From: VRUG01 sp965372745
GTDB taxonomy: Bacteria > Planctomycetota > Phycisphaerae > Sedimentisphaerales > Anaerobacaceae
Direction: 5' to 3'
DNA length: 48,695 nt
Assembly (NCBI GenBank): GCA_965372745.1
Contig: CBDVDM010000013.1
Location: 1 to 48,695 of the forward strand
Part shown: positions 42,577 through 48,695 of the stretch, piece after piece
Layout of the letters: every line of letters starts with the position of its first letter
Numbering within the stretch: position 1 is the stretch's first letter
Notes under the pieces: model-generated
What the model was told of the DNA's origin: nothing
The model's database searches: none
What the model saw: only the letters and a program-made list of their open reading frames with translations
Made by a program: the position numbers and the translations under genes

Positions 42577-43311
42577 TCAATTTGATGAGTTTTCTACTGA
42601 TTGCTTGTTGCTATCAGTTTCAGTCTTCGCTTTGTATACAGGCATAATCTCTTTCATCTTCTGTAGATTTTCTAAAGTTTTTTCAATATTCTTTACAACT
42701 TTTTGGGAATCAGACAAATCAAGTTGTCCCAATTCAGCAAGTGATTTTCCTTTTTCAAGCAATTCAACAAAGATTTCTGATAAACTTTTCAAAAGAAAGC
42801 TAAGGTCTTCCCAATCTAATCTTGTATTTAACAGAATTTTCCTTTTTTCGTTTCCAAAAGCCATGCGAACTGCCGGTGTAAGTTCTGGTGGTTCATCCTC
42901 CCATATCAAATAATGTTCAATACCACGAATAGCTTCATCAGCAAGAGATTCACTATCATCTTGTTGCTTCTCTGTCATTTTCTTCTTTAACATTGATTTG
43001 GCATTTTCATTCTCAAGCAAGTTGCCAAAATGTTTCTCAATAAGCGATTTGGCCTTTTTAACTAAACCAACAGCCTCTTTGTTAATTTCATCTAACAAAA
43101 ATATAAATTGAGGACCATTAAAAAAAACTGAAAATGTTATCAATGTTTTAGGGACAATTTCCTCAAAATCCTCACTTGAGATATCCTTATCAGCAATAGC
43201 TTGTTTTATCGCATCAAGCTTTTTTTTGTCCCCGCATATGGCAAACAACTCCCGCAAGTCATCGTCTAAACCTTTTATGCCTGTCTTTAATTCATCCAAC
43301 TTCTTAGACAT
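42577..43311 (-). CDS. Unknown protein, third gene of the three-gene block
   Basis: I do not recognise this 244-residue protein. It is soluble, charged and mostly helical, rich in K, E, L and D, with likely coiled-coil stretches (DEINKEAVGLVKKAKSLIEK; NIEKTLENLQKMKEIMP). The central part has LIWEDEPPELTPAVRMAFGN. It ends in a polar tail (TDSNKQSVENSSN). The ATG at 43311 is chosen because AAGGAG lies about 8 nt upstream; an in-frame ATG at 43338 would overlap the previous gene more. It overlaps the preceding gene by 8 bp. No catalytic motif is seen, which fits a structural or adaptor role (inference). Confidence 0.75.
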   Translation of the reverse strand: MSKKLDELKTGIKGLDDDLRELFAICGDKKKLDAIKQAIADKDISSEDFEEIVPKTLITFSVFFNGPQFIFLLDEINKEAVGLVKKAKSLIEKHFGNLLENENAKSMLKKKMTEKQQDDSESLADEAIRGIEHYLIWEDEPPELTPAVRMAFGNEKRKILLNTRLDWEDLSFLLKSLSEIFVELLEKGKSLAELGQLDLSDSQKVVKNIEKTLENLQKMKEIMPVYKAKTETDSNKQSVENSSN

Positions 43312-44356
43312 ATTCAATCTCCTTAGGCTCTTTCTCAAAATCCACTGACTTGATTTTTTCCTTGCTCCTCAGTTTTTGGATTAATCTTTCGATACTATAA
43401 ACCCAATCGGTATGAAACAGTCCGGATTGTATTTTTACATAACCCAAATATGACCGATCGTCATCAGCAATTCCATGTTCGAAGTCTACTTTTGGTAAAA
43501 TCAAGTATTCTTGTCTTCGTTTCTTGATTGGGGGAATAATTTCTTCTTTAAAAACTTTTCGGGAAGCTTTTGGACTCAATGATTGCTCTAACCCCTTTAA
43601 CTTTTCTAACCATTGTTGGCTCCAGGGTTGGTTTAGTTCTTCCTCAATTTTTTCCCACAAAGAATATTCTTTATTTTTTAACTTCAGAAGCACTCTGTAT
43701 ATTAAAGCTGTTTCATTTCTTACTCTGGCTGCTCGGCGCAGCAGAAACGCTGTATTTACCGGCCAATTCTCTTTCACCTGTAAACGCCATAATTCACAAA
43801 GATGTTCTTCAATGCGAGAATGTCCCGCATCGATGTCAAGTAACGCATTGAAGCCATAGGCCGCAACAACTTTATTTGTCAGAATTTCATCCTCCCAAAA
43901 CCGGATGCTTTTCTTATCCTGCGCATATGCCATATATGCTTTTACTGCAGCGCCCAGTAGTTCTCCCGGACAGGATTCTTCGTCAAGTAGCTCGGTTATG
44001 AGTCGCTTTACATATTTTTTAAATTCTGGCGGTTCTGCAATATCAACAACTCTACACAGATTTACAACTACATCTTTCCATTTTCCAATATCTTCAATGT
44101 AATCAATACCATCTAATAACCATTTTCTTACTTCTCGATATATATCCATCCATCCTTCTACTACTGCTTTCCTTTTTTCTGCGTCAAGTTCGGGATTTAC
44201 AAGTAGCTGAATTACTACGTCTTCGCTGGGTTCGGTTGAGTGTCCACTTCCAAAGGATGCTATATCCGTACCTAAAATTCGGTTACGAGCAAATTCACGT
44301 ACATCTTCTACGCTCTTTCCACGGATAGAATTCAATGCTCGTTCGACTGAAATCAC
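43304..44356 (-). CDS. Unknown helical-repeat-like protein, second gene of the block
   Basis: I do not recognise this 350-residue protein. It is soluble, almost all helical, with repeated helix pairs such as AAVKAYMAYAQDKKSIRFWE and YGFNALLDIDAGHSRIEEHL that look like a HEAT/ARM-type solenoid. No signal peptide, membrane segment or nucleotide-binding loop is visible. Its start overlaps the previous gene by 4 bp (ATGA type), and its end overlaps the next gene by 8 bp. This is tight coupling typical of subunits made in fixed ratio. Confidence 0.75.
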   Translation of the reverse strand: MISVERALNSIRGKSVEDVREFARNRILGTDIASFGSGHSTEPSEDVVIQLLVNPELDAEKRKAVVEGWMDIYREVRKWLLDGIDYIEDIGKWKDVVVNLCRVVDIAEPPEFKKYVKRLITELLDEESCPGELLGAAVKAYMAYAQDKKSIRFWEDEILTNKVVAAYGFNALLDIDAGHSRIEEHLCELWRLQVKENWPVNTAFLLRRAARVRNETALIYRVLLKLKNKEYSLWEKIEEELNQPWSQQWLEKLKGLEQSLSPKASRKVFKEEIIPPIKKRRQEYLILPKVDFEHGIADDDRSYLGYVKIQSGLFHTDWVYSIERLIQKLRSKEKIKSVDFEKEPKEIEYV

Positions 44357-45114
44357 TTTATTGGCTCCACCTCAAATATTTCCTGCTCTACCCTACACCC
44401 TCTATGTACGGCTTCTGGTAAACCTTGTTCAGGGGGCAATTTCAAGGGTAAAGTCTTACCAGTCTCTGCGTTACAATCCTCAACCACTTCAAATTGACCA
44501 TCAGCTATTCCATCAAAAGAACGAGGTAAATGCAAGTTTTTTTCCGCTTTATCCCGTTTATACACAATTTTAAGGCAACGCTTCTCCTTTTCCAGATGAG
44601 CTAATCCCAACCTGTCAACCAGCTCTCTTAAACCAATTTGGTCAGATTTTTCACTATCGGCAACCCATACAATATCAAGTCTGTCCCTGCTGCCTAAGTC
44701 CAGTGTTCCCTTATACATATGCACAATAATACTTAATTCATCGTCAGGAAGCTCTTTAGAGTTGAGTGTTTTCCGATCCCTTATGCCAAAATTGCGTAAA
44801 TGCTCATCAGGAAGAAGTTTTCCCAATTTTTTTACATCCTCTAATCTAAAAAGCGTATTAAACGAATTACTGGGAATTTTTCCCCCTTGGCATACAAATC
44901 TATCAGGATCAGCCTTAACTATATCAATAGCTGTGTTTTTGGCATCTTCGGGGCTACATGGATTTCCTTTGGCTACTAGGCGTTTAAAAAATTCGTTACT
45001 AATTTCGGATTTTATGCAATTATCCTTACGAAGATTTTCTAAAATCCTCTTATCTTGATTATTTTCAGATTCCATCTTCTCACGCCAGGGTTTGCATATA
45101 TCAGGTACATCCAT
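44353..45114 (-). CDS. Unknown protein, first gene of the three-gene block
   Basis: I do not recognise this 253-residue protein. It has a charged helical N-terminal part (to about 85), then a mixed alpha/beta part with LDLGSRDRLDIVWVADSEK and LKIVYKRDKAEKNLHLPRSF, and a C-terminal beta-like part with ETGKTLPLKLPPEQG. Conserved-looking residues cannot be judged from one sequence. The ATG at 45114 follows GAGG by 7 nt. A TTG at 45126 is in frame but lacks that. It is first of three overlapping genes, so it probably leads the transcript. Confidence 0.72.
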   Translation of the reverse strand: MDVPDICKPWREKMESENNQDKRILENLRKDNCIKSEISNEFFKRLVAKGNPCSPEDAKNTAIDIVKADPDRFVCQGGKIPSNSFNTLFRLEDVKKLGKLLPDEHLRNFGIRDRKTLNSKELPDDELSIIVHMYKGTLDLGSRDRLDIVWVADSEKSDQIGLRELVDRLGLAHLEKEKRCLKIVYKRDKAEKNLHLPRSFDGIADGQFEVVEDCNAETGKTLPLKLPPEQGLPEAVHRGCRVEQEIFEVEPIK

Positions 45115-45155
45115 TTGTATCCTCAACTTCTTACAGCTTGCTCTTTGATCTTGAT

Positions 45156-45184
45156 AGATTACCCAAAGTTTTCGAATTCGTCAA
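45156..45184 (-). promoter_or_regulatory. Putative promoter of the three-gene block
   Basis: On the minus strand TTGACG (45179-45184) and TAATCT (45156-45161) are separated by 17 nt, about 40-45 nt before the first gene. The -10 box is poor. Confidence 0.35.
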
Positions 45185-45258
45185 ATCAAAATATAACGTT
45201 TAGCACCTTAAAGAACAAAATTAAGGGGGAATTAAAGGTGTTCGGCCATATAATATCA

Positions 45259-45292
45259 AATCTGTGTAAATCAGTGTTAATCCGTGTCTAAA
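45259..45292. repeat. Three 10-bp tandem units near the block's right end
   Basis: TCTGTGTAAA, TCAGTGTTAA and TCCGTGTCTA follow one another without gaps from 45261. Similar phrases occur as dispersed repeats in many environmental genomes (from memory). Confidence 0.45.
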
Positions 45293-45345
45293 CTCTATCC
45301 ACCTCGCACTTGCCGTCAAAGGAAAAATGGATTCCTGTTTTCACA

Positions 45346-45528
45346 GGAATGACCCCCATAGATTTATAAGATAAATCTCAACGTGGGAGCAAGCAAACAC
45401 CCACCATCCCGATGAATCGGGACTTCCGCTGCGCTCCAGCAGGGTGCTAAACGGTAAGGAATGAAACACCACGTGAAACGTGGTGCTAAATATAACGACG
45501 AACCCTGCCGCGAGCAGCAGGGCTAAAC
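45346..45528. repeat. Multi-hairpin repeat, copy 1 of a 206-bp tandem
   Basis: This 183-bp copy recurs almost exactly 206 bp later (copy 2, 45552-45734), with about four base differences. Each copy contains palindromes TCCCGAT-GA-ATCGGGA, ACCACGT-GAA-ACGTGGT and CCCTGC...GCAGGG. It lacks a plausible gene. The 23 bp between copies also resemble the bases just before copy 1. Confidence 0.9.
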
Positions 45529-45551
45529 AAAATGGATTTCGTGTCAAGCAC

Positions 45552-45734
45552 GGAATGACCCCCATAGATTTATAAGATAAATCTCAACGTGGGAGCAGGC
45601 AAACACCCACCATCCCGATGAATCGGGACTTCCGCTGCGCTCCAGCAGGGTGCTAAACGGCAAGGAATGAAACACCACGTGAAACGTGGTGCTAAATATA
45701 ACGACGACCCCTGCCGCAAGCAGCAGGGCTAAAC
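45552..45734. repeat. Multi-hairpin repeat, copy 2 of a 206-bp tandem
   Basis: This is the second copy, differing from copy 1 at about four positions, for example GAGCAAGC to GAGCAGGC and CCGCGAGC to CCGCAAGC. Its end lies 8 bp before the metK stop codon (45742), so metK mRNA would run into it. Confidence 0.9.
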
Positions 45735-45741
45735 GATTTTT

Positions 45742-46962
45742 TTATTTCTTTTTTGGTTTTAGGCCTGCAGCTTTACGCAGCTTGTCAACCATATCTGTTT
45801 CTTCCCAGGTAAAGCCCGCTCCCTTTCTTCCGAAATGGCCGCCGTGAGAGGTGTCGGCGAAAATCGGTCGGGCAAGCTTCAAATGGTTAATCATCCTCTT
45901 CGGGGTCAGAGGGAACAGCTTTCTTACAATGTTACTTAATTTGTCCTCGCTAATTCTTGCAGTGCCCTCGGTGTCAACCAGAACAGAGATAGGTTCGGCA
46001 ACACCGATAGCATAGGACAGTTGAATCTCACATGCGTCGGCAAGATCGGCAGCGACTATATTTTTTGCGATGTATCTTGCCATATAACTTGCGGTGCGGT
46101 CGACCTTTGAGGGGTCCTTGCCGCTAAAGGCTCCGCCGCCGTGACTGCCGCGACCGCCGTAAGTATCAACGATGATTTTTCGGCCGGTCAGGCCGCAATC
46201 ACCGTGAGGGCCGCCAATTACGAATTTGCCGGTAGGGTTGACATGATAGATGGTGTTCTTATCGACAAGTTTTTTGGGCAGGACAGGCAGAATAACCTTT
46301 TCAATAATCTCTTTCCTCAGCTTGCTGTACTTAATAGACGGGTCGTGCTGAGTTGCTACGACGACGGTATGAATTCTTTTCGGCTTCTTGTTATGGTATT
46401 CGATGGTGACCTGGCTTTTACCGTCCGGGCGCAACCAGGGCAGCTTTTTATTTTGTCTCATTTTTTCCAGTCTTGTAGTAACTGAATGGGCGAGATGAAT
46501 CGGCATAGGCATAAGAACTGAGGTCTCCTTACATGCAAAGCCAAACATCAGTCCCTGATCGCCTGCGCCCTGTTCTTTGTGCAGGCCGGCACCTTCGGTA
46601 ACGCCTTGCGAAATATCAGGGCTTTGCTTGTCAAGGTTTACCATTACAGCACAGTTTTTATAGTCGAAGCCTATAGCTGGGTCGGTGTAACCGATTTTCT
46701 TAATCGTATCACGCACTACGCTGGGGATGTCGACAATGGCTTTTGTAGTGATTTCACCTGCAATAATTGCCACGCCGGTAGTTACCATTGTTTCGCAGGC
46801 CACCCTGCTTTTCGGGTCCTGTGCGAGCATTGCATCAAGAATCGCATCTGATATGCCGTCAGCCACCTTATCCGGGTGCCCCATAGTTACTGATTCGCTT
46901 GTGAATAAATAAGTCTCAGCGGTATTATGATGGTGGAAGCTATGAATGCGTTTTTTTGCCAT
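45742..46962 (-). CDS. metK: S-adenosylmethionine synthase
   Basis: MetK makes SAM from methionine and ATP. The 406-residue product has SESVTMGHPDKVADGISDAI (active-site His and Asp), the GAGDQGLMFGFA motif and GGGAFSGKDPSKVDRTASY. The N-terminus is a short basic extension before the first motif. It feeds the SAM-using enzymes BioA and BioB and the AhcY recycling step encoded here. The upstream gap is only 61 bp and no SAM riboswitch is visible in it. It lies downstream of the DUF547 lipoprotein gene on the same strand, possibly in one transcript. Confidence 0.97.
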   Translation of the reverse strand: MAKKRIHSFHHHNTAETYLFTSESVTMGHPDKVADGISDAILDAMLAQDPKSRVACETMVTTGVAIIAGEITTKAIVDIPSVVRDTIKKIGYTDPAIGFDYKNCAVMVNLDKQSPDISQGVTEGAGLHKEQGAGDQGLMFGFACKETSVLMPMPIHLAHSVTTRLEKMRQNKKLPWLRPDGKSQVTIEYHNKKPKRIHTVVVATQHDPSIKYSKLRKEIIEKVILPVLPKKLVDKNTIYHVNPTGKFVIGGPHGDCGLTGRKIIVDTYGGRGSHGGGAFSGKDPSKVDRTASYMARYIAKNIVAADLADACEIQLSYAIGVAEPISVLVDTEGTARISEDKLSNIVRKLFPLTPKRMINHLKLARPIFADTSHGGHFGRKGAGFTWEETDMVDKLRKAAGLKPKKK

Positions 46963-47023
46963 TTGTTATTTGTCCTTAATTAAGAGTAGTTTGCATGACT
47001 TTTGCCCAGGTTTATTACGGCAT

Positions 47024-47974
47024 TCAGTTCGTTGCTGAGTGATCGTTTAGTCTCCAGTCGTATCTTATAAATTTTACTTCATAGCTTTCCAGCTCAAGGT
47101 AGTTTACATCGCCTTGAGGGATGTATCCGGAGACGAAATTAAGCACCGCTCGCTGAACAGGCTCATAACTTTTAAATTTTTTATCTGTGCCGTATTTATC
47201 TGTGAAGTATTTACCGTGCCATGTCGGTTGAAAAATGGCAGAGAGAGCAACCGAGGCTTTATCTTTGTCAATCCGAAAAGCCTTTTCGCCGGACAGGAAC
47301 TTTTTTGCCTGGTCATCGAGTTGGCGGTACAGTTTTTCACCGTAATACGGCTCGCTGTTTAGCGGCGGGCTTGAGCGGCTGGCATGTGTCAAGGCCAGAA
47401 AGACTCGCGGTTCATTAAATTCTTTGCCGAAGAACCTTTGTTCGACTTCATTTAAAGTAAATTCTTCGTCCATTACGATGAACCTGGTCTGCCATATCCC
47501 GTCGATGTGCCTGATGCTGGTCGGCGGCCAGATGATGCGCATGATTCTTGTGGACTCAATCGGATAGTTTCTGGTGATAACATTCAGCATTTGAATGTTA
47601 TATGCGTTGAGCCAAAAAGCGATTTTGTCCTTTTTTGTCATGGCATTGAATTTGTTTGGGTCGAATTTGGCATATAGATTCAGAATATCCTTTATGTTAT
47701 CGCGGTTTCTTCTGAGGCTGTTGTAATCGACCATACCTTCGTCATCGACGAATTCGTTTAGCAGCACAGCGTATTTTTTGTAGAGAGCAGCAGTTGGATT
47801 CGGTTTTGTTTCTGGCTTTTTAGATATAGAGATTGTAGCTTTAATGTCATCACGTATAGCAATAACAGGTTCATTTTCCTCGGTTTTAACCTGTTCGGCT
47901 GTATTTTCCACACAGCCGGCAGCGAAAAGCATTATGATTGTCGCAGTTATAAAAACGGTAAGATACCTGGCCAT
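47024..47974 (-). CDS. DUF547 lipoprotein
   Basis: The 316-residue product begins with a lipoprotein signal (MARYLTVFITATIIMLFAAGC, lipobox FAAGC). After a low-complexity linker comes a DUF547 domain: FWLNAYNIQMLNVITRNYP, then IDGIWQTRFIVMDEEFTLNE, FFGKEFNEPRVFLALTHASRSSPPL and later a FTDKYGTDKKF segment. Many relatives that I remember have a Cys in the ASxSCPPL position; here it is Ser. The ATG at 47974 is chosen because AAAGG lies upstream and a promoter (48008-48036) sits between it and the far upstream in-frame start. Confidence 0.82.
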   Translation of the reverse strand: MARYLTVFITATIIMLFAAGCVENTAEQVKTEENEPVIAIRDDIKATISISKKPETKPNPTAALYKKYAVLLNEFVDDEGMVDYNSLRRNRDNIKDILNLYAKFDPNKFNAMTKKDKIAFWLNAYNIQMLNVITRNYPIESTRIMRIIWPPTSIRHIDGIWQTRFIVMDEEFTLNEVEQRFFGKEFNEPRVFLALTHASRSSPPLNSEPYYGEKLYRQLDDQAKKFLSGEKAFRIDKDKASVALSAIFQPTWHGKYFTDKYGTDKKFKSYEPVQRAVLNFVSGYIPQGDVNYLELESYEVKFIRYDWRLNDHSATN

Positions 47975-48007
47975 TTTGCTACCTTTCAGAATTTTCTGTA
48001 TAGTATA

Positions 48008-48036
48008 CGTATAAGACATTTTGCAGCTTTTTGCAA
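48008..48036 (-). promoter_or_regulatory. Putative promoter of the DUF547 gene
   Basis: TTGCAA (48031-48036) and TATACG (48008-48013) are separated by 17 nt on the minus strand, with a leader of about 27 nt. Confidence 0.55.
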
Positions 48037-48239
48037 ACTGACAGCGGTATATTAAAATTATTTTTGCCATATTTTTACAGATACCCTTAATTTTAGCAAC
48101 AGCAAATACCTGATACCCTTTATGGTAATAAAATTCGCGTCTAACGGTCGTAACTAATTTTTGTAAAACAAGTTACCTCGGATTAGGTCGCAATTTTTAA
48201 GTGGAATTGGTATGAAGTAGCAGTTATCAGACAAATAGC

Positions 48240-48268
48240 TTGACATAAAATGGGCGTAAAGTTACCCT
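48240..48268 (+). promoter_or_regulatory. Putative promoter of the right-edge gene
   Basis: A full-consensus TTGACA (48240-48245) and a poor TACCCT (48263-48268) are separated by 17 nt, about 57 nt before the ATG at 48325. Confidence 0.4.
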
Positions 48269-48324
48269 CAAGAGTACGAAACGCAGGTCTAAGCATTAAA
48301 AATAGTTTTTGAGGTGTTTGTAAT

Positions 48325-48695
48325 ATGAAAAAATGGCGTATGTTTTTTTTCACATCGATTGTAGTTTTGAGTTTGACAGTTACAACGGATTTACATGCGG
48401 CTGATACGTGGGAAATTGATAGAGTTCGCAGCAAGGAAGTGCTGGGCAGCGAAGATTTCGAGATAATCGATGAGTATGTGGCCAAATGCGTGAGGGAATT
48501 GGTAACAGCCAGTGACCTGACATCGACAGCAAAAATCAGCACGTTGTTTTTATCGCGTTCGGTAACCGAGGAGGAAAGTGCCAGCGCTCAATATACCGAG
48601 CAATTTTTAGAGGCAGCTCATAAACACCTTGCGACCGGCTTTGAACTTGCAGCGAAGCTGGAGACGGAAAAGCATCAATCAATCGCGGTGGTTAA
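48325..48695 (+). CDS. Secreted protein of unknown function (5' part, cut by window end)
   Basis: The ATG at 48325 opens a frame that stays open to the window edge (123 codons). It is preceded by GAGG about 10 nt upstream. The first 25 residues form a signal peptide (MKKWRMFFFTSIVVLSLTV, ending at HA-A), then a charged, helical mature part with DEYVAKCVRELVTASDLTS and SAQYTEQFLEAAHKH. I recognise no family. The frame was found by direct translation; the 3' end is missing. Confidence 0.7.
   Translation, partial: MKKWRMFFFTSIVVLSLTVTTDLHAADTWEIDRVRSKEVLGSEDFEIIDEYVAKCVRELVTASDLTSTAKISTLFLSRSVTEEESASAQYTEQFLEAAHKHLATGFELAAKLETEKHQSIAVV

Larger units (their letters stand above)
45115..45741. other. 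Intergenic region with promoter and repeats, 627 bp
   Basis: This region lies between metK (its stop is at the right) and the first gene of the three-gene block. From left to right it holds a promoter-like pair (45156-45184), a stretch of three 10-bp related units (45259-45292) and the two copies of a 206-bp-period element (45346-45734). A minus-strand open frame at 45341-45565 is translation of this repeat and not a gene. Confidence 0.7.
47975..48324. other. Divergent intergenic region, 350 bp
   Basis: This region lies between the DUF547 gene and the partial gene at the right edge. It holds a minus-strand promoter-like pair (48008-48036) and a plus-strand one (48240-48268). I see no gene in it. 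Confidence 0.6.

Noticed and set aside
45341..45565. Minus-strand frame of 74 codons with the phrase IPCLTRNPF
   Set aside because: It is translation of the tandem multi-hairpin repeat, and similar spurious proteins arise from such repeats in other genomes (memory).

Overview
The window looks like a contiguous chromosomal piece of an uncultured, moderately AT-rich, Gram-negative-type bacterium, most likely a planctomycete of the Phycisphaerae group. This is inferred from gene content, not from a marker phylogeny. The pointers are an LpxB gene (lipid A), a PEP-CTERM surface protein, a large secreted GH3 glycosidase carrying dockerin-like calcium-loop repeats and a LamG domain, paired ATP- and pyrophosphate-type phosphofructokinases, and many lipoproteins of unknown function. 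I saw no rRNA, tRNA, CRISPR array, insertion sequence or phage gene.

Layout. 1-2.7 kb: the tail of an unknown gene, dtd, a polytopic membrane protein, and convergent pfkA. 2.7-7.7 kb (minus): tkt-pfkA, hflK-hflC and a PEP-CTERM protein. 8-9.7 kb (plus): a soluble histidine kinase and a response regulator without a DNA-binding domain, behind a strong promoter and a possible 30-codon leader ORF. 9.7-10.1 kb: two strong intrinsic terminators in tandem bracketing a structured, gene-free segment. 10.1-17 kb (plus): mnmA-bioB-bioF-bioD-bioA with overlapping genes, then separately promoted ahcY. 17.1-24.1 kb: addB-addA. 24.1-26.5 kb: pfp-lpxB. 26.6-28.0 kb: nnrD and a hicB-hicA toxin-antitoxin pair behind a full-consensus promoter. 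28.2-33.0 kb (minus): a tight six-gene run ribH-nusB-parA-lipoprotein-DUF362-tsaD. 33.3-34.7 kb: a TPR protein. 34.7-38.6 kb: the GH3 enzyme. 38.8-42.1 kb (minus): purH, a PQQ-propeller lipoprotein and a small unknown protein. 42.5-45.1 kb (minus): three overlapping genes of unknown function. 45.3-45.7 kb: a tandem multi-hairpin repeat. 45.7-48.0 kb (minus): metK and a DUF547 lipoprotein. The right edge cuts a secreted protein.

How genes fit together. Glycolysis and the pentose phosphate pathway are served by Tkt, PfkA and Pfp. The last four biotin steps are complete (BioF, BioA, BioD, BioB). MetK and AhcY are two steps of the SAM cycle, and BioA and BioB both use SAM. AddAB supplies double-strand-break processing, HflKC is membrane proteolysis control, and Dtd, MnmA, TsaD and NnrD are tRNA quality control/modification and metabolite repair.

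Most of the window is housekeeping. The best candidate for something undescribed is the three-gene block at 42.6-45.1 kb. It sits between two stretches of repeat-like sequence and none of its products matches a family I recognise. Second is the structured segment between the two terminators upstream of mnmA. Genes were called from reading frames, start context and motifs, with no database search. Residue positions are hand-counted and may be off by one or two.
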